From the NCBI GenBank assembly GCA_047600805.1, contig JASGKG010000001.1, positions 2,976,001-3,040,000 of the forward strand: 64,000 bases of DNA. The letters run 5' to 3'. This document shows positions 55,864-64,000 of this stretch, in pieces. How positions within the stretch are numbered: position 1 is the first letter of the stretch; each line of letters opens with the position of its first letter. Both the position numbers and the translations under genes were made by a program. The notes beneath the pieces are model-generated. The model did no database searches. It was not told the DNA's origin and saw only the letters and a program-made list of their open reading frames with translations. Origin of the DNA: JADKHC01 sp047600805. Its GTDB lineage: Bacteria; Verrucomicrobiota; Verrucomicrobiia; Opitutales; Opitutaceae.

Positions 55864-58800
55864 CTAGAGGGTAATAACCTGGTTTAAACAACTACTCACC
55901 AGGACTACGGATATTTGGTCCGCCGCCAAGTCCATCGATGCTTTGAGAGCGCGCTGGTAGACAGCGACCTGAGACGCATATCGCTCGATGAGGATTGCCG
56001 GGCTATCCACAGCGTCTGTTTTGAAATCGACAATAACAGCCTTCACCACCGAACCATCAGCCGCGCGGCGAAGAACGAGACGATCGATGACGCCGCTCCA
56101 CCATTCCCCGGCCTCCCAAAGCTCAACCGGCAATTCACGATGGGCCTCATCGTTGCGATGCTCCTGAGTGAACAGCCGCCGTATTTCGTCGTTCGCGAGA
56201 CATGTGTTAACAACCTGGATCGCCTGCGAGTTGCCCTTTAGCTCAAGCTCAGGTTCAAACCACTCAATCTGCTCAAAAACTTCATGCACTGACGAACCAA
56301 ATGCCATCGCCTCAGACGACGATGTGCCCGCAGCGACCGACAATTGCACGACAGCATGACCTGCATCCGAGGGTCGGCGACGACGCGGCCGGGAAACGGG
56401 CGCCGACAAAACGATCGGCTCATGGATCACGCTGCTTTCGTCGTGAAGCGCAATGTGTTCCGCAAACGCAGGGTCACCGCTCTCCCACAATGTCATTGCG
56501 CCGTCCCAAAACGCGCTCGAAGCCGCTGGTTGTTTTTCTACACCGCGCAAGATCCAATCGCGCGCAGGCGACGATACATGGGGCTTTTTCTCGTCAAGAA
56601 TCACGAAAGTCGCTTCACCGGCGCGTGTCAGCGCGACGTACAACACGCAAAGCGCTTCAAGCCGGTGATCAGCGTGCTCGCTTTGGGCGATTGTTTTTAG
56701 CTCTAGCATCCATGCGCGGAGCCATGACGGAGGGCGCGCAAGGCAGCCCTGCGGTACACCATGTTCATCGCGGCGCACCAACAACGAGGCAGGACTAGAA
56801 CCGCCCAAATCGAGATCTGGTAAAAAGACCACGTCGAAGCCAAGGCCCTTCGACTTGTGAATGGTCATCACGTGGATAAAACCGGGAGCCGAGCTCTCGC
56901 GCACCGAGAATTGGTCGATCGCACGCTCCCACTCGGCAAGCGACAGGGTGCCCCCGGTTTGTTTCGCGAAATCGTGCAACGCCGCCAAGCAATGACGCAA
57001 ATACAGCCCTTGAGTTTGACTGGCCAGCGCAACACACCATTTCGCCGTCACGCGCGCAGCACCTTCTTTAACTATCTCTTGCATCCAATATCGCCACACA
57101 TTCGATTCACCTGTTTCCGGCGACAACGGTACCGTCAGCACAGACCAAAGTGGCGTTAGCTGAACATGCCCGAGGCCAAAAGCGTGCGACGGCGCTTGCA
57201 GCCAGCGGAGCGCGTCGACAATGGCCGCCACCACTGGAGCCTGTTCAGCCAGCGTGACATCGCCCTCAACCATCACTCGCTGCTCGCCGTGTGCCCTCAA
57301 CCAATCGGCCACCGCCATAGCATGCCGGCCTTTGCGCACCAAAATCGCACAGGAAAGGCCACGCTCCAACGGCTTCACCTTGCGCAACGCCGCCAGGATG
57401 GCTGCGGATTGAGCCGACAGTTTTTCGTTGCCCTCGTCATCAGCTTCTGAGCCCAACGACGCCCCGGATGTTTCCGAACCTTTTGCCACCTGGAGAACAA
57501 CCGAATAACCAGGAGCACTCGCCCGATGAGGTGCTGAAGAATGCTGCTCAAAATACCAACGGTCCCGCGCCGCAGCCGGAAAACTTGTTTCCTCAAGCAA
57601 GCTCGGATTATTGGCCGGATCGCAGACACAATTCACCAACTCGAGCACCGCCGGACGGGAGCGGAACGACTGCGACATCGAGCGCTCCTCAATTACGTTG
57701 TATCGACTGCGAAGATCCTCGAACAAACGTGGTTCACCGCCCCGCCACGCGTAGATGGACTGTTTGCTATCTCCAACGACGAAGACCGACTTTGTGCCGG
57801 AATCATCCTGGATCGCTTCGTCCACACACGGCTGAATCACGCTCCATTGTGCACGGCTGGTATCCTGGAATTCATCGAGCAACCAATGATCGAATCGTTG
57901 GTGCCAGCGATACCAAAGGAAGTTGAGTTCAACCGAAATATTTTCCGGATGAAACGCTGGATCGAGCAATCGCGGCAGATCACCGAAACTCAAGCGTCCA
58001 CGCCGTCTCGCCTGCAGATCGTACACGTTTTCATAGCGGCTGACGACAGAGCACAATCCCTGCGACTTGGCCACGAGCCCGCTGCATTCCGCGTTCAACC
58101 ATCCGCGTAAAATTTCGCGCAGTCGCCGCATGAGAGGGGCCGAAACCTTGCAGGGAGTCTTGGAACTAATTGTGGGAAAACAGTCCCAGTGTTCGGGCGG
58201 CCAATTGGCCCAAAGTCGACAGAGCTGGCCGTCATCATCCAGCCACGTCGGCGGTGAGCCCGCTGCACCGGTCTCCCGGTTCAGCAACCATTCCAGCGCT
58301 CCAATAATTCCATTGCTTACGCGTTTGTTGGAAAAGCTATTCTCGTCAAGTTCGCGCCTCAGCTCAAGGGCGGCAGTCCTCCAGCCATCGCCGGCTGCAC
58401 TCGGCACCGTCGCTGCCCAAAACCTGCTGCCGCCCCAGCCTTCAAGATCGTCGCCACCCGCGTCGCTTCGCCGCAAATCAAGCAGAAGGCCGTGACAATC
58501 GCCAATAATACGATCCATTTCATACCGCCAGCTCGCCGACGACTTGAGCACGGCGCGCTTGATTGCCTGCTGAAACTCACCCGCTTCTTCGGGGGAAGAG
58601 GAATTCACAACGTACCCAAGCAACTGCTCTCGTTGTGACGCAGCTATGGCCTCTGGAAGAATTTCGAAAGCTCCCAACCCAAGCTCAAAGGCCAAAGTCT
58701 GCACCGCCTTCGCCATAAAACTGTCGATCGTTCCAAGCGCCAAACAATCAAGGCGATTAATGATCTCGACGAGAGCGTCGCGTAACAATTCAGGGGTAAT

Positions 58801-59112
58801 CTCAAGCGAGGCGCCCGGCAAAATACCGCGGGTGCCACTCGCCGGATCGCCTTCCACGAGCACGTGAACGTCCTTGCGTAAACGCTCAAACTTCACCGGT
58901 TCCATCGCCGCCGACGCGAGCATTTCAACAATTCGCTGCGTAAACTCCCCTGCCCCTTTCCGCGTAAAGGTGACAGCAATGATCCGCTCGGGAGCGAACC
59001 GTCCACTCAGCTTCTTTTGCAAGAAAAGCAGCGCAATGAATCGGACCGCCAACTGGTACGTTTTCCCCGTTCCGGCCGAAGCTCGAATCAAGGTATGTTG
59101 GAGCGCTTTCAC
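55864..59112 (-). CDS. addA: AddA-like UvrD helicase/nuclease
   Basis: A 1,082-residue UvrD-type helicase with a C-terminal PD-(D/E)XK nuclease. Motifs: Walker A SAGTGKT (11-18), AVTFTRKGAGEF (Ia), LLDEFQDTS (II), VVGDSKQSIYAWRGGEP (III), VMTIHKSKGLGFDVVFLPD (V) and LYVALTRAGE (VI). The nuclease core is GVIDRLVLRR followed by KAVIVDFKTD and QVAVYQRAL. AddAB processes double-strand DNA ends for RecA loading. It overlaps the upstream AddB-like gene by four bases (ATGA). Two helicase subunits of RecBC type are excluded by the nuclease domains on both. Confidence 0.88.
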   Translation of the reverse strand: MKALQHTLIRASAGTGKTYQLAVRFIALLFLQKKLSGRFAPERIIAVTFTRKGAGEFTQRIVEMLASAAMEPVKFERLRKDVHVLVEGDPASGTRGILPGASLEITPELLRDALVEIINRLDCLALGTIDSFMAKAVQTLAFELGLGAFEILPEAIAASQREQLLGYVVNSSSPEEAGEFQQAIKRAVLKSSASWRYEMDRIIGDCHGLLLDLRRSDAGGDDLEGWGGSRFWAATVPSAAGDGWRTAALELRRELDENSFSNKRVSNGIIGALEWLLNRETGAAGSPPTWLDDDGQLCRLWANWPPEHWDCFPTISSKTPCKVSAPLMRRLREILRGWLNAECSGLVAKSQGLCSVVSRYENVYDLQARRRGRLSFGDLPRLLDPAFHPENISVELNFLWYRWHQRFDHWLLDEFQDTSRAQWSVIQPCVDEAIQDDSGTKSVFVVGDSKQSIYAWRGGEPRLFEDLRSRYNVIEERSMSQSFRSRPAVLELVNCVCDPANNPSLLEETSFPAAARDRWYFEQHSSAPHRASAPGYSVVLQVAKGSETSGASLGSEADDEGNEKLSAQSAAILAALRKVKPLERGLSCAILVRKGRHAMAVADWLRAHGEQRVMVEGDVTLAEQAPVVAAIVDALRWLQAPSHAFGLGHVQLTPLWSVLTVPLSPETGESNVWRYWMQEIVKEGAARVTAKWCVALASQTQGLYLRHCLAALHDFAKQTGGTLSLAEWERAIDQFSVRESSAPGFIHVMTIHKSKGLGFDVVFLPDLDLGGSSPASLLVRRDEHGVPQGCLARPPSWLRAWMLELKTIAQSEHADHRLEALCVLYVALTRAGEATFVILDEKKPHVSSPARDWILRGVEKQPAASSAFWDGAMTLWESGDPAFAEHIALHDESSVIHEPIVLSAPVSRPRRRRPSDAGHAVVQLSVAAGTSSSEAMAFGSSVHEVFEQIEWFEPELELKGNSQAIQVVNTCLANDEIRRLFTQEHRNDEAHRELPVELWEAGEWWSGVIDRLVLRRAADGSVVKAVIVDFKTDAVDSPAILIERYASQVAVYQRALKASMDLAADQISVVLVSSCLNQVITL

Positions 59113-61892
59113 GGGTCGCTCCTCCGTTCAGCAAGTGGCTTGCCTGCGAGCATCTCCGCCCAAGACGCACCTAACGCCACCTCCAAACCTTCCGGAGCCA
59201 TGCGCGCAAAGGCGTCGTAGCTCACCTCGGGCGCTGGCGGCCAGAAAACCCCGCGCTTGATTCTATCCGTCGCATTCTCCGCCCAGGCCAACGCACTCGC
59301 TTGATATTCCGCGAGGCCTTCAAACTCCACGAACGCAGTTTCTTTTACCGCTTCCGGCATCCAGGCGTAGTAAGCGACTGGCAACTGCTCGAGTTTGTAG
59401 TGATGCCGAACCACTTCGGCGTAAAGCGGCAACTGCAGACTACGCCATGCGCATGCCGCGCCGGATCCGTTGCGACGAGTCACATTGCAAAGTGGCCCGC
59501 AAGGCTCCGGATCCTTTTCTTCCGACCACAGCGAAAGATGCGCCTTTAACGGGCTGCCGTCCTTTTTACCGGTTTTGTAATCCACCACGCGATAACGCCC
59601 GTCCAGATGTCGGTCGATGCGATCGATCGTCAGGCGCAGTGGAATGCCACTGAGGCTGAGCACCCCGTTGAATTCCTTTTCCACTTCAAGAACACGCCAG
59701 CCATCCGCGTATTGCTCGACCTGCTCGTGCGCCAAAGCCATCAGCCGTTCTTCGGCGGAAATGATTTGCAGCCGTACAAGAGCTGGAACATTCGGGCCGA
59801 CATTGCGCTCCACCTCGTCCGCAAGGAGTTGGCGCCATACGGCCTGAAGTCTCGCGACCTCGCCGATCCCAACGAGTTCCTGATTGCTGCCCCAAGCTTT
59901 CAAGACTCGATGCAACAACGTTCCGAAAAGCGACGCACTCAACTCACCCTCCGTCGACTCCGCTTCGTCCCATCCCAGCACGTGAGTAAAAAAGAAACGC
60001 GTGGGGCACGACAGATAGGCCGCAAGTCGCGACGGACTGATATGCGTCCACTTTCGTTCAGGCAATTGGGCCGGCGGCCGAAGCAGCCACTGCTCTCGCG
60101 CCCAAGGCGGAGTTCCAGGCGCGGGAATCACCGCCTCGTCCATAAACAATCTCGAGACCAAGCTGGGTAGTTTCTCAGCCGACGCCTGCAGCAGCAGACG
60201 GGACGGCGTACAAGGGTCACCTGCCGGATTGACTCGCGAGATCACGATGGTAACGGAGCCGGACGAACTTCTCGCAAGAACTAATGACGCAAATTGGAAA
60301 TGATCGCAGGCAAGACGGCTCGAACGATCCATCACATTAAAACGTTCGCGCACAGCTTCGGATAGCAAGGGATCCGAAGATCGAGCACCAGGCACTATTC
60401 CCTCGTGCAATCCCGCAATCACCAGATGCGGCGCGGGATCAAACGCCACTTCCAGCCAGCCTTGGATCGCAATGTGGACATCCCCCACCGACGCCCCCTG
60501 CGTGATGCCGACGATGTACTCCGCAAGCCATCGCAAACGCGTTGAAACAGAAACGCCTTCGCTCCTCAGCAACGGCCATGCGTCGAGTTCGCACTCGATT
60601 CTCTCAGCGATCTCAATTTGTCCTTCCGTGAGCCGGCGGCGCAACTCGCCAAAGGCCGAACTTTCATCTTGACCTAATTGTCGGCTCCAGCTGCTGAACT
60701 CCTGGAGAATCCGGATAACTTCATCTTCACTCGTCGCATCATCGTGGAGAGACAAGCCCGGCCACTCCGACGCAACCTCTTGGATCTTCCGCACCATCGC
60801 AGCGGGATCGGGATGCCCCAACCAATTGAGAGGATGTTGCACGAATTTCACCAGCGCGGAAAGGTCACCCGGCGCGTCAATCGTCGCAGCCAATGCGCGG
60901 AGCCACGAAGGCCAGCCATCCATCGGCAAATTAATCTTTTGCGGATCAAACGCCGCCCAACCTGCCACGTCGAAAGCACGCTCAATGGCAGGATTAAACG
61001 CCGGGTCGCAGGACGCGATTGCTACCTCGCCATTGGTTCGGTTCAGGCAACTCTTGGCCACTTCCCTGGAAAGCGCTTCCTCGCCCGCGGTCACGCGGAC
61101 GTCCAGCGGCGGCAACGCGAGGTTTGCGCGAGCCGACCAAAATGACGCGATTGGTCTGCCCCACGAATCAAAGGCGTCGCGCAAGCTTTCGGGTGCACCG
61201 ACGAGAATCGTCATTTTCACTCCGCGGTGCAAAAGCACTTGCCAGGACTGCAAAGCCAACGGCGTCGGATCGGCAACGCCGGCGATCACAATTTCACGCA
61301 CGCCTTGCGGGAGCCGCGGATCGGCAGCCCGTTCCGCTTTAGCCTCAATCGGATCGTAGAACCCCCAGTTGCTCCAATGCTCTTGCACACGTTGAACCAA
61401 CGCCGCCAGCTGGGACCAACGCTCGCGCTCAAGGTCCATCTTTTCCGCCAGGTCGCCGAAACGCAGTCCATGGGACACAAGCGTCTCACGAGCTCGCTCG
61501 ATTTGGCCAACAACCGACAAGCACCAATCGGCATCGCGATTTTTCAAGCCGGCCGGAAAAATCCTGTCGACGGCTTCATCGGGTGTTTCGCTCAGCACCT
61601 TCGCCCATGCCGCCCAACGGACCGCGTCGGGCATTTCGCCGCTCCCGCTGAAGAAATCTTCAGGTGCAGCCACTCGCGGCCCAAGCAACGCGTGACGACC
61701 GCTGCGTGACGACAGTTGTAACGCCGTTTCACGCATACGCCGTCCCGACTCACGCGTAGGAACGACCAGAAGAACGCCGGGCAAACTCGCGACACGCTCA
61801 AGCAACCAGCCCGCCACCAGCTCTGTCAGCGGACGCGCCCACCCCAGAAAAACAAGATCAGGCGTAGGCTGAGAAGAGGCAGAATGAGTCAT
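59109..61892 (-). CDS. addB: AddB-like PD-(D/E)XK nuclease subunit
   Basis: A 927-residue protein. The C-terminal nuclease is clear: SPSRLAAYLSCPTRFFFTHVLGWDE, then TIDRIDRHLDGRYRVVDYKTGK and SLQLPLYAEV. The N-terminal part is an inactive helicase-like fold without a Walker A (VPTRESGRRMRE), as in many AddB proteins. The iron-sulfur cluster of Bacillus AddB needs one Cys before the nuclease core and three near the C-terminus; only the first (SCPTRF) is present. It precedes and overlaps addA, so the two form the recombination enzyme. Confidence 0.83.
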   Translation of the reverse strand: MTHSASSQPTPDLVFLGWARPLTELVAGWLLERVASLPGVLLVVPTRESGRRMRETALQLSSRSGRHALLGPRVAAPEDFFSGSGEMPDAVRWAAWAKVLSETPDEAVDRIFPAGLKNRDADWCLSVVGQIERARETLVSHGLRFGDLAEKMDLERERWSQLAALVQRVQEHWSNWGFYDPIEAKAERAADPRLPQGVREIVIAGVADPTPLALQSWQVLLHRGVKMTILVGAPESLRDAFDSWGRPIASFWSARANLALPPLDVRVTAGEEALSREVAKSCLNRTNGEVAIASCDPAFNPAIERAFDVAGWAAFDPQKINLPMDGWPSWLRALAATIDAPGDLSALVKFVQHPLNWLGHPDPAAMVRKIQEVASEWPGLSLHDDATSEDEVIRILQEFSSWSRQLGQDESSAFGELRRRLTEGQIEIAERIECELDAWPLLRSEGVSVSTRLRWLAEYIVGITQGASVGDVHIAIQGWLEVAFDPAPHLVIAGLHEGIVPGARSSDPLLSEAVRERFNVMDRSSRLACDHFQFASLVLARSSSGSVTIVISRVNPAGDPCTPSRLLLQASAEKLPSLVSRLFMDEAVIPAPGTPPWAREQWLLRPPAQLPERKWTHISPSRLAAYLSCPTRFFFTHVLGWDEAESTEGELSASLFGTLLHRVLKAWGSNQELVGIGEVARLQAVWRQLLADEVERNVGPNVPALVRLQIISAEERLMALAHEQVEQYADGWRVLEVEKEFNGVLSLSGIPLRLTIDRIDRHLDGRYRVVDYKTGKKDGSPLKAHLSLWSEEKDPEPCGPLCNVTRRNGSGAACAWRSLQLPLYAEVVRHHYKLEQLPVAYYAWMPEAVKETAFVEFEGLAEYQASALAWAENATDRIKRGVFWPPAPEVSYDAFARMAPEGLEVALGASWAEMLAGKPLAERRSDP

Positions 61893-62205
61893 GGACTGCA
61901 GAGTGAGCGCGCCCCATCAGACGGAGTCGCGCAGACAGGAAATCGGTAGGGCGCCAGGATACCATTGGCGAATATAATATGCGGAAGAAAACATGTCGTT
62001 TTGCGAGCCCGACTATAGGCAGACCATGGGACATTTATTGTCCCTCCCTAGAAACTTTGCGCCTGCTGAAAGACGCTTCGCTGAAGAACGTATCCGCGCG
62101 CCCCACGAGAAGCCACGCGGCCAGTGAGTCTCTCGCATGTTGCGCCGAGGTCGCGCCAGCAAGATAGCGCGAGTGCACGAACCACGCCTTAGGGACGAAG
62201 CGTTC
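61893..62205. other. Intergenic stretch between addB and UDP-glucuronate decarboxylase genes
   Basis: 313 bases with no supported gene. It lies upstream of addB and downstream of the decarboxylase gene, so should hold the addB promoter. No clear terminator or promoter was identified. Confidence 0.4.
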
Positions 62206-63132
62206 TTAGATTTGAGTTCGGAAATAAGCGATCGTGCGCTGAAGCCCCTCTTCGAGCGGCACGGTCGGCTCCCACTTGAGGAGTGTTTTCGCGAGTGTGA
62301 TGTCCGGGCGGCGCTGTTTTGGATCGTCGGCCGGAAGTGGCATGTGAACGATTTTGGATTTTCCGCCCACCAATTTCAACGTAAGCTCCGCCAACTCCAA
62401 CATCGTAAATTCGCCCGGATTGCCGATATTAACTGGTCCGACCGTCTCGGTCTGATTCATGAGCCGGAGAAAGCCCTCGATCAGATCGTCCACGTAACAA
62501 AACGAACGCGTCTGCGAACCGTCGCCATAAACGGTGAGATTCTCTCCTTTTAATGCTTGTACGATGAAGTTGGATACAACGCGCCCGTCGTTCGGGTGCA
62601 TGCGCGGACCGTAAGTGTTGAAGATGCGAACGACGCGGATATCCACTTTGTTCTCGCGGTAGTAGTCGAAAAACAGCGTCTCGGCACATCGCTTTCCCTC
62701 GTCGTAGCAAGAACGCCGCCCGATTGGGTTCACATTTCCCCAATAGCTTTCAGGTTGCGGGTGGACCGAGGGATCGCCGTAAACCTCGGAGGTACTGGCT
62801 TGAAAGACACGCGCCTTCACACGTTTCGCGAGCCCCAGGCAATTGATCGCGCCCATCACAGACGTTTTCGTCGTTTTGATCGGGTTATATTGATAATGCG
62901 GAGGCGACGCGGGACAGGCCAGGTTGTAGATCTGATCGACTTCGTATTTGAACGGATCGATCACGTCGTGACGAACCAGTTCGAAGTTCGGATTCGGCAA
63001 AAGATGCGAGATATTCGTCTTCCGACCCGTAAAGAAATTATCAATACATATCACCTCATGACCATCGTTTAGCAGGCGTTCACAAAGGTTAGAACCAAGG
63101 AATCCGGCACCGCCGGTGACAAGGATGCGCAT
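62206..63132 (-). CDS. UDP-glucuronate decarboxylase (UDP-xylose synthase)
   Basis: A 308-residue short-chain dehydrogenase-type enzyme converting UDP-glucuronate to UDP-xylose with bound NAD+. Features: Rossmann GGAGFLG at residues 7-13, DNFFTGRK, NLACPASPPHYQ (typical of UXS), STSEVYGDP, the YDEGKR catalytic Tyr-Lys pair and RIFNTYGPRMHPNDGRVVSNF. The start at 63132 (MRILVTGGAGF) is correct for the family; the longer upstream frame is not conserved. UDP-xylose serves polysaccharide or glycan synthesis, so this gene is probably unrelated to the xylan-degrading operons. Confidence 0.95.
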   Translation of the reverse strand: MRILVTGGAGFLGSNLCERLLNDGHEVICIDNFFTGRKTNISHLLPNPNFELVRHDVIDPFKYEVDQIYNLACPASPPHYQYNPIKTTKTSVMGAINCLGLAKRVKARVFQASTSEVYGDPSVHPQPESYWGNVNPIGRRSCYDEGKRCAETLFFDYYRENKVDIRVVRIFNTYGPRMHPNDGRVVSNFIVQALKGENLTVYGDGSQTRSFCYVDDLIEGFLRLMNQTETVGPVNIGNPGEFTMLELAELTLKLVGGKSKIVHMPLPADDPKQRRPDITLAKTLLKWEPTVPLEEGLQRTIAYFRTQI

Positions 63133-63302
63133 ATGGAACTTACGATGGGAAAAGCATGTCCGCATGCCAGCAAAAGCGCTAAAAATCAGGGAAAACCTGA
63201 ACCAATTTCCGGTGTATTTCCGTGAAAGTCGACACCGCCAGCGTCCAATTTTCGAATTGCCCTTACCCACCAAATCTTAGCCTCTTAAACCTCTCACACC
63301 AC

Positions 63303-63324
63303 TATACTAAATCCTCGAGGAGGA
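63303..63324 (+). promoter_or_regulatory. Possible -10 and ribosome binding site of the outer-membrane protein gene
   Basis: TATACT (63303-63308) is a possible -10; the -35 is not clear. GAGGAGGA (63317-63324) is a strong Shine-Dalgarno, but its distance to the ATG at 63338, 13-14 bases, is longer than usual. If TATACT is the -10, the mRNA would begin almost at the binding site. Confidence 0.4.
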
Positions 63325-63337
63325 CGTACTTAACCCT

Positions 63338-63988
63338 ATGACTACCATCAAAACCTTGATCAGCACAGTGGCCTTGCTTGCAGCGTCCACTGTTTTTGCA
63401 CAAACCGGCAACTCTCCTTGGTTTCCGACGAGCACCGAAGACGGCCAGGGCACGATCGGCCGTCGCTACGGCGAGGGTTACCTGAGCCTCCAAGATGTCA
63501 GCGGCAGCTCGAAGAACATCTACGGCGGCGGAGTCGCTGCCAACGTTCCCTTGCTCAAGGGCATCGATCTGAACGGCCGCGTCGGCTACACCTCGTTCAA
63601 GCCAGCCTACGCTTCGACAACCCTGACCAATCTCGACGGCGCGGTGAAGTTCTACAACCAGTCCGACGCCGACATTAAAGCGTTTATCGCGCCAGGTCTC
63701 GGCGTGACGTTTGGCGATGTCAACGATCACTCGACCTCATGGGTTCGCTGGAATGTAGCGATCGGCGCTGAGTTCGCCTACAAGTGGGTCGCGATCACTC
63801 CGACGCTCACCTACAACGACGACTTCCGTCATCACGGGCCCAGTCAGCAGTCGATCAGCTACGGGGCTGAATTCAGCTCGTGGGCAACGCCTCAGGTCAA
63901 CGTCTTCGCGAAGGTGGAAGCGATCGACCCATTCCACGACGCGAACATCACGCCCGGTCTGACGATCGGCTTGCGCGTGCGCTTCTAA
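63338..63988 (+). CDS. Small outer-membrane beta-barrel protein
   Basis: A 216-residue exported protein with a signal peptide ending in STVFAQ (about 22). The rest is alternating beta-strands with Gly/aromatic pattern (GGGVAANVPL, DLNGRVGYTSF, VRWNVAIGAEFAYKWVAITPTLTYND) and a terminal Phe (IGLRVRF), the signal for outer-membrane barrel assembly. It resembles porin-like or OmpA-like eight-stranded barrels in size. No specific function can be given. It is divergent from the UDP-glucuronate decarboxylase gene and has a strong Shine-Dalgarno. Confidence 0.85.
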   Translation: MTTIKTLISTVALLAASTVFAQTGNSPWFPTSTEDGQGTIGRRYGEGYLSLQDVSGSSKNIYGGGVAANVPLLKGIDLNGRVGYTSFKPAYASTTLTNLDGAVKFYNQSDADIKAFIAPGLGVTFGDVNDHSTSWVRWNVAIGAEFAYKWVAITPTLTYNDDFRHHGPSQQSISYGAEFSSWATPQVNVFAKVEAIDPFHDANITPGLTIGLRVRF

Positions 63989-64000
63989 CCAGTCAGCTGA

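Noticed and set aside
61979..62167. 62-codon plus-strand frame in the addB upstream region
   Set aside because: No domain, no ribosome binding site, unusual composition; treated as non-coding.
51881..62215. Shared GCCTTAGGRACG next to a GAACG/CGTTC repeat near 51885 and 62190
   Set aside because: The match is short, lies in unrelated intergenic regions and can occur by chance; no function is visible.

Overview
The window looks like part of a Verrucomicrobiota genome, most likely an Opitutaceae-type bacterium. The evidence is a TonB-dependent receptor with the SPFEV and GYxATETLAGTRIRT N-terminal signature common in that family, no SusD partner, LacI-type regulators with an altered hinge, a Ser/Gly-rich protein with a hydrophobic C-terminal tail, and many secreted xylan and arabinoxylan enzymes. 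This assignment rests on recalled family knowledge, not on a marker gene. No rRNA, tRNA or CRISPR array was seen.

Layout. (1) Positions 1-9153, minus strand: a tight five-gene cluster encoding DUF4132/HEAT protein, MoxR AAA+ ATPase, DUF5682 protein, VWA protein and SWIM zinc-finger protein. The order matches, from memory, E. coli yehI-L-M-P-Q; its biochemical role is unknown. (2) Positions about 9200-18840: an accessory region. Two copies of a recombinase-tail-like module flank a 1,822-residue secreted NHL/Ig/pectate-lyase-like protein. A conjugation remnant follows: an excisionase-like HTH protein, a small unknown protein and a MobF relaxase reduced to its helicase half. (3) Positions 18841-36568, minus strand: a polysaccharide-debranching operon of GH43-CBM6, GH51, a double-domain esterase, GH43, GH31, GH3 and GH51. 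The last two genes are broken: GH3 by a frameshift; the distal GH51 by a nonsense codon, a frameshift and an IS66 element with a perfect 8-bp target duplication. (4) Positions 37000-40788: the TonB receptor with its own terminator. (5) Positions 41227-50531, plus strand: a divergent operon for glucuronoxylo-oligosaccharide use, with GPH symporter, GH8, GH67, SGNH acetylesterase and a GH43-SGNH fusion. (6) Positions 50596-55747: a LacI-family regulator and a beta-propeller sensor kinase with NarL-type response regulator. (7) Positions 55864-63988: AddA/AddB-like helicase-nuclease, UDP-glucuronate decarboxylase and a small outer-membrane beta-barrel protein.

Inferred workings: the receptor imports xylan fragments across the outer membrane. 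Acetyl and probably feruloyl esterases, GH67 glucuronidase, GH43/GH51 arabinofuranosidases and xylosidases, GH8 and GH31 then reduce them, and the GPH symporter takes up the products. Both divergent promoters between receptor and symporter carry related 14-bp palindromes overlapping or abutting a -10-like element, so one repressor may control both. No endo-xylanase is present in the window.
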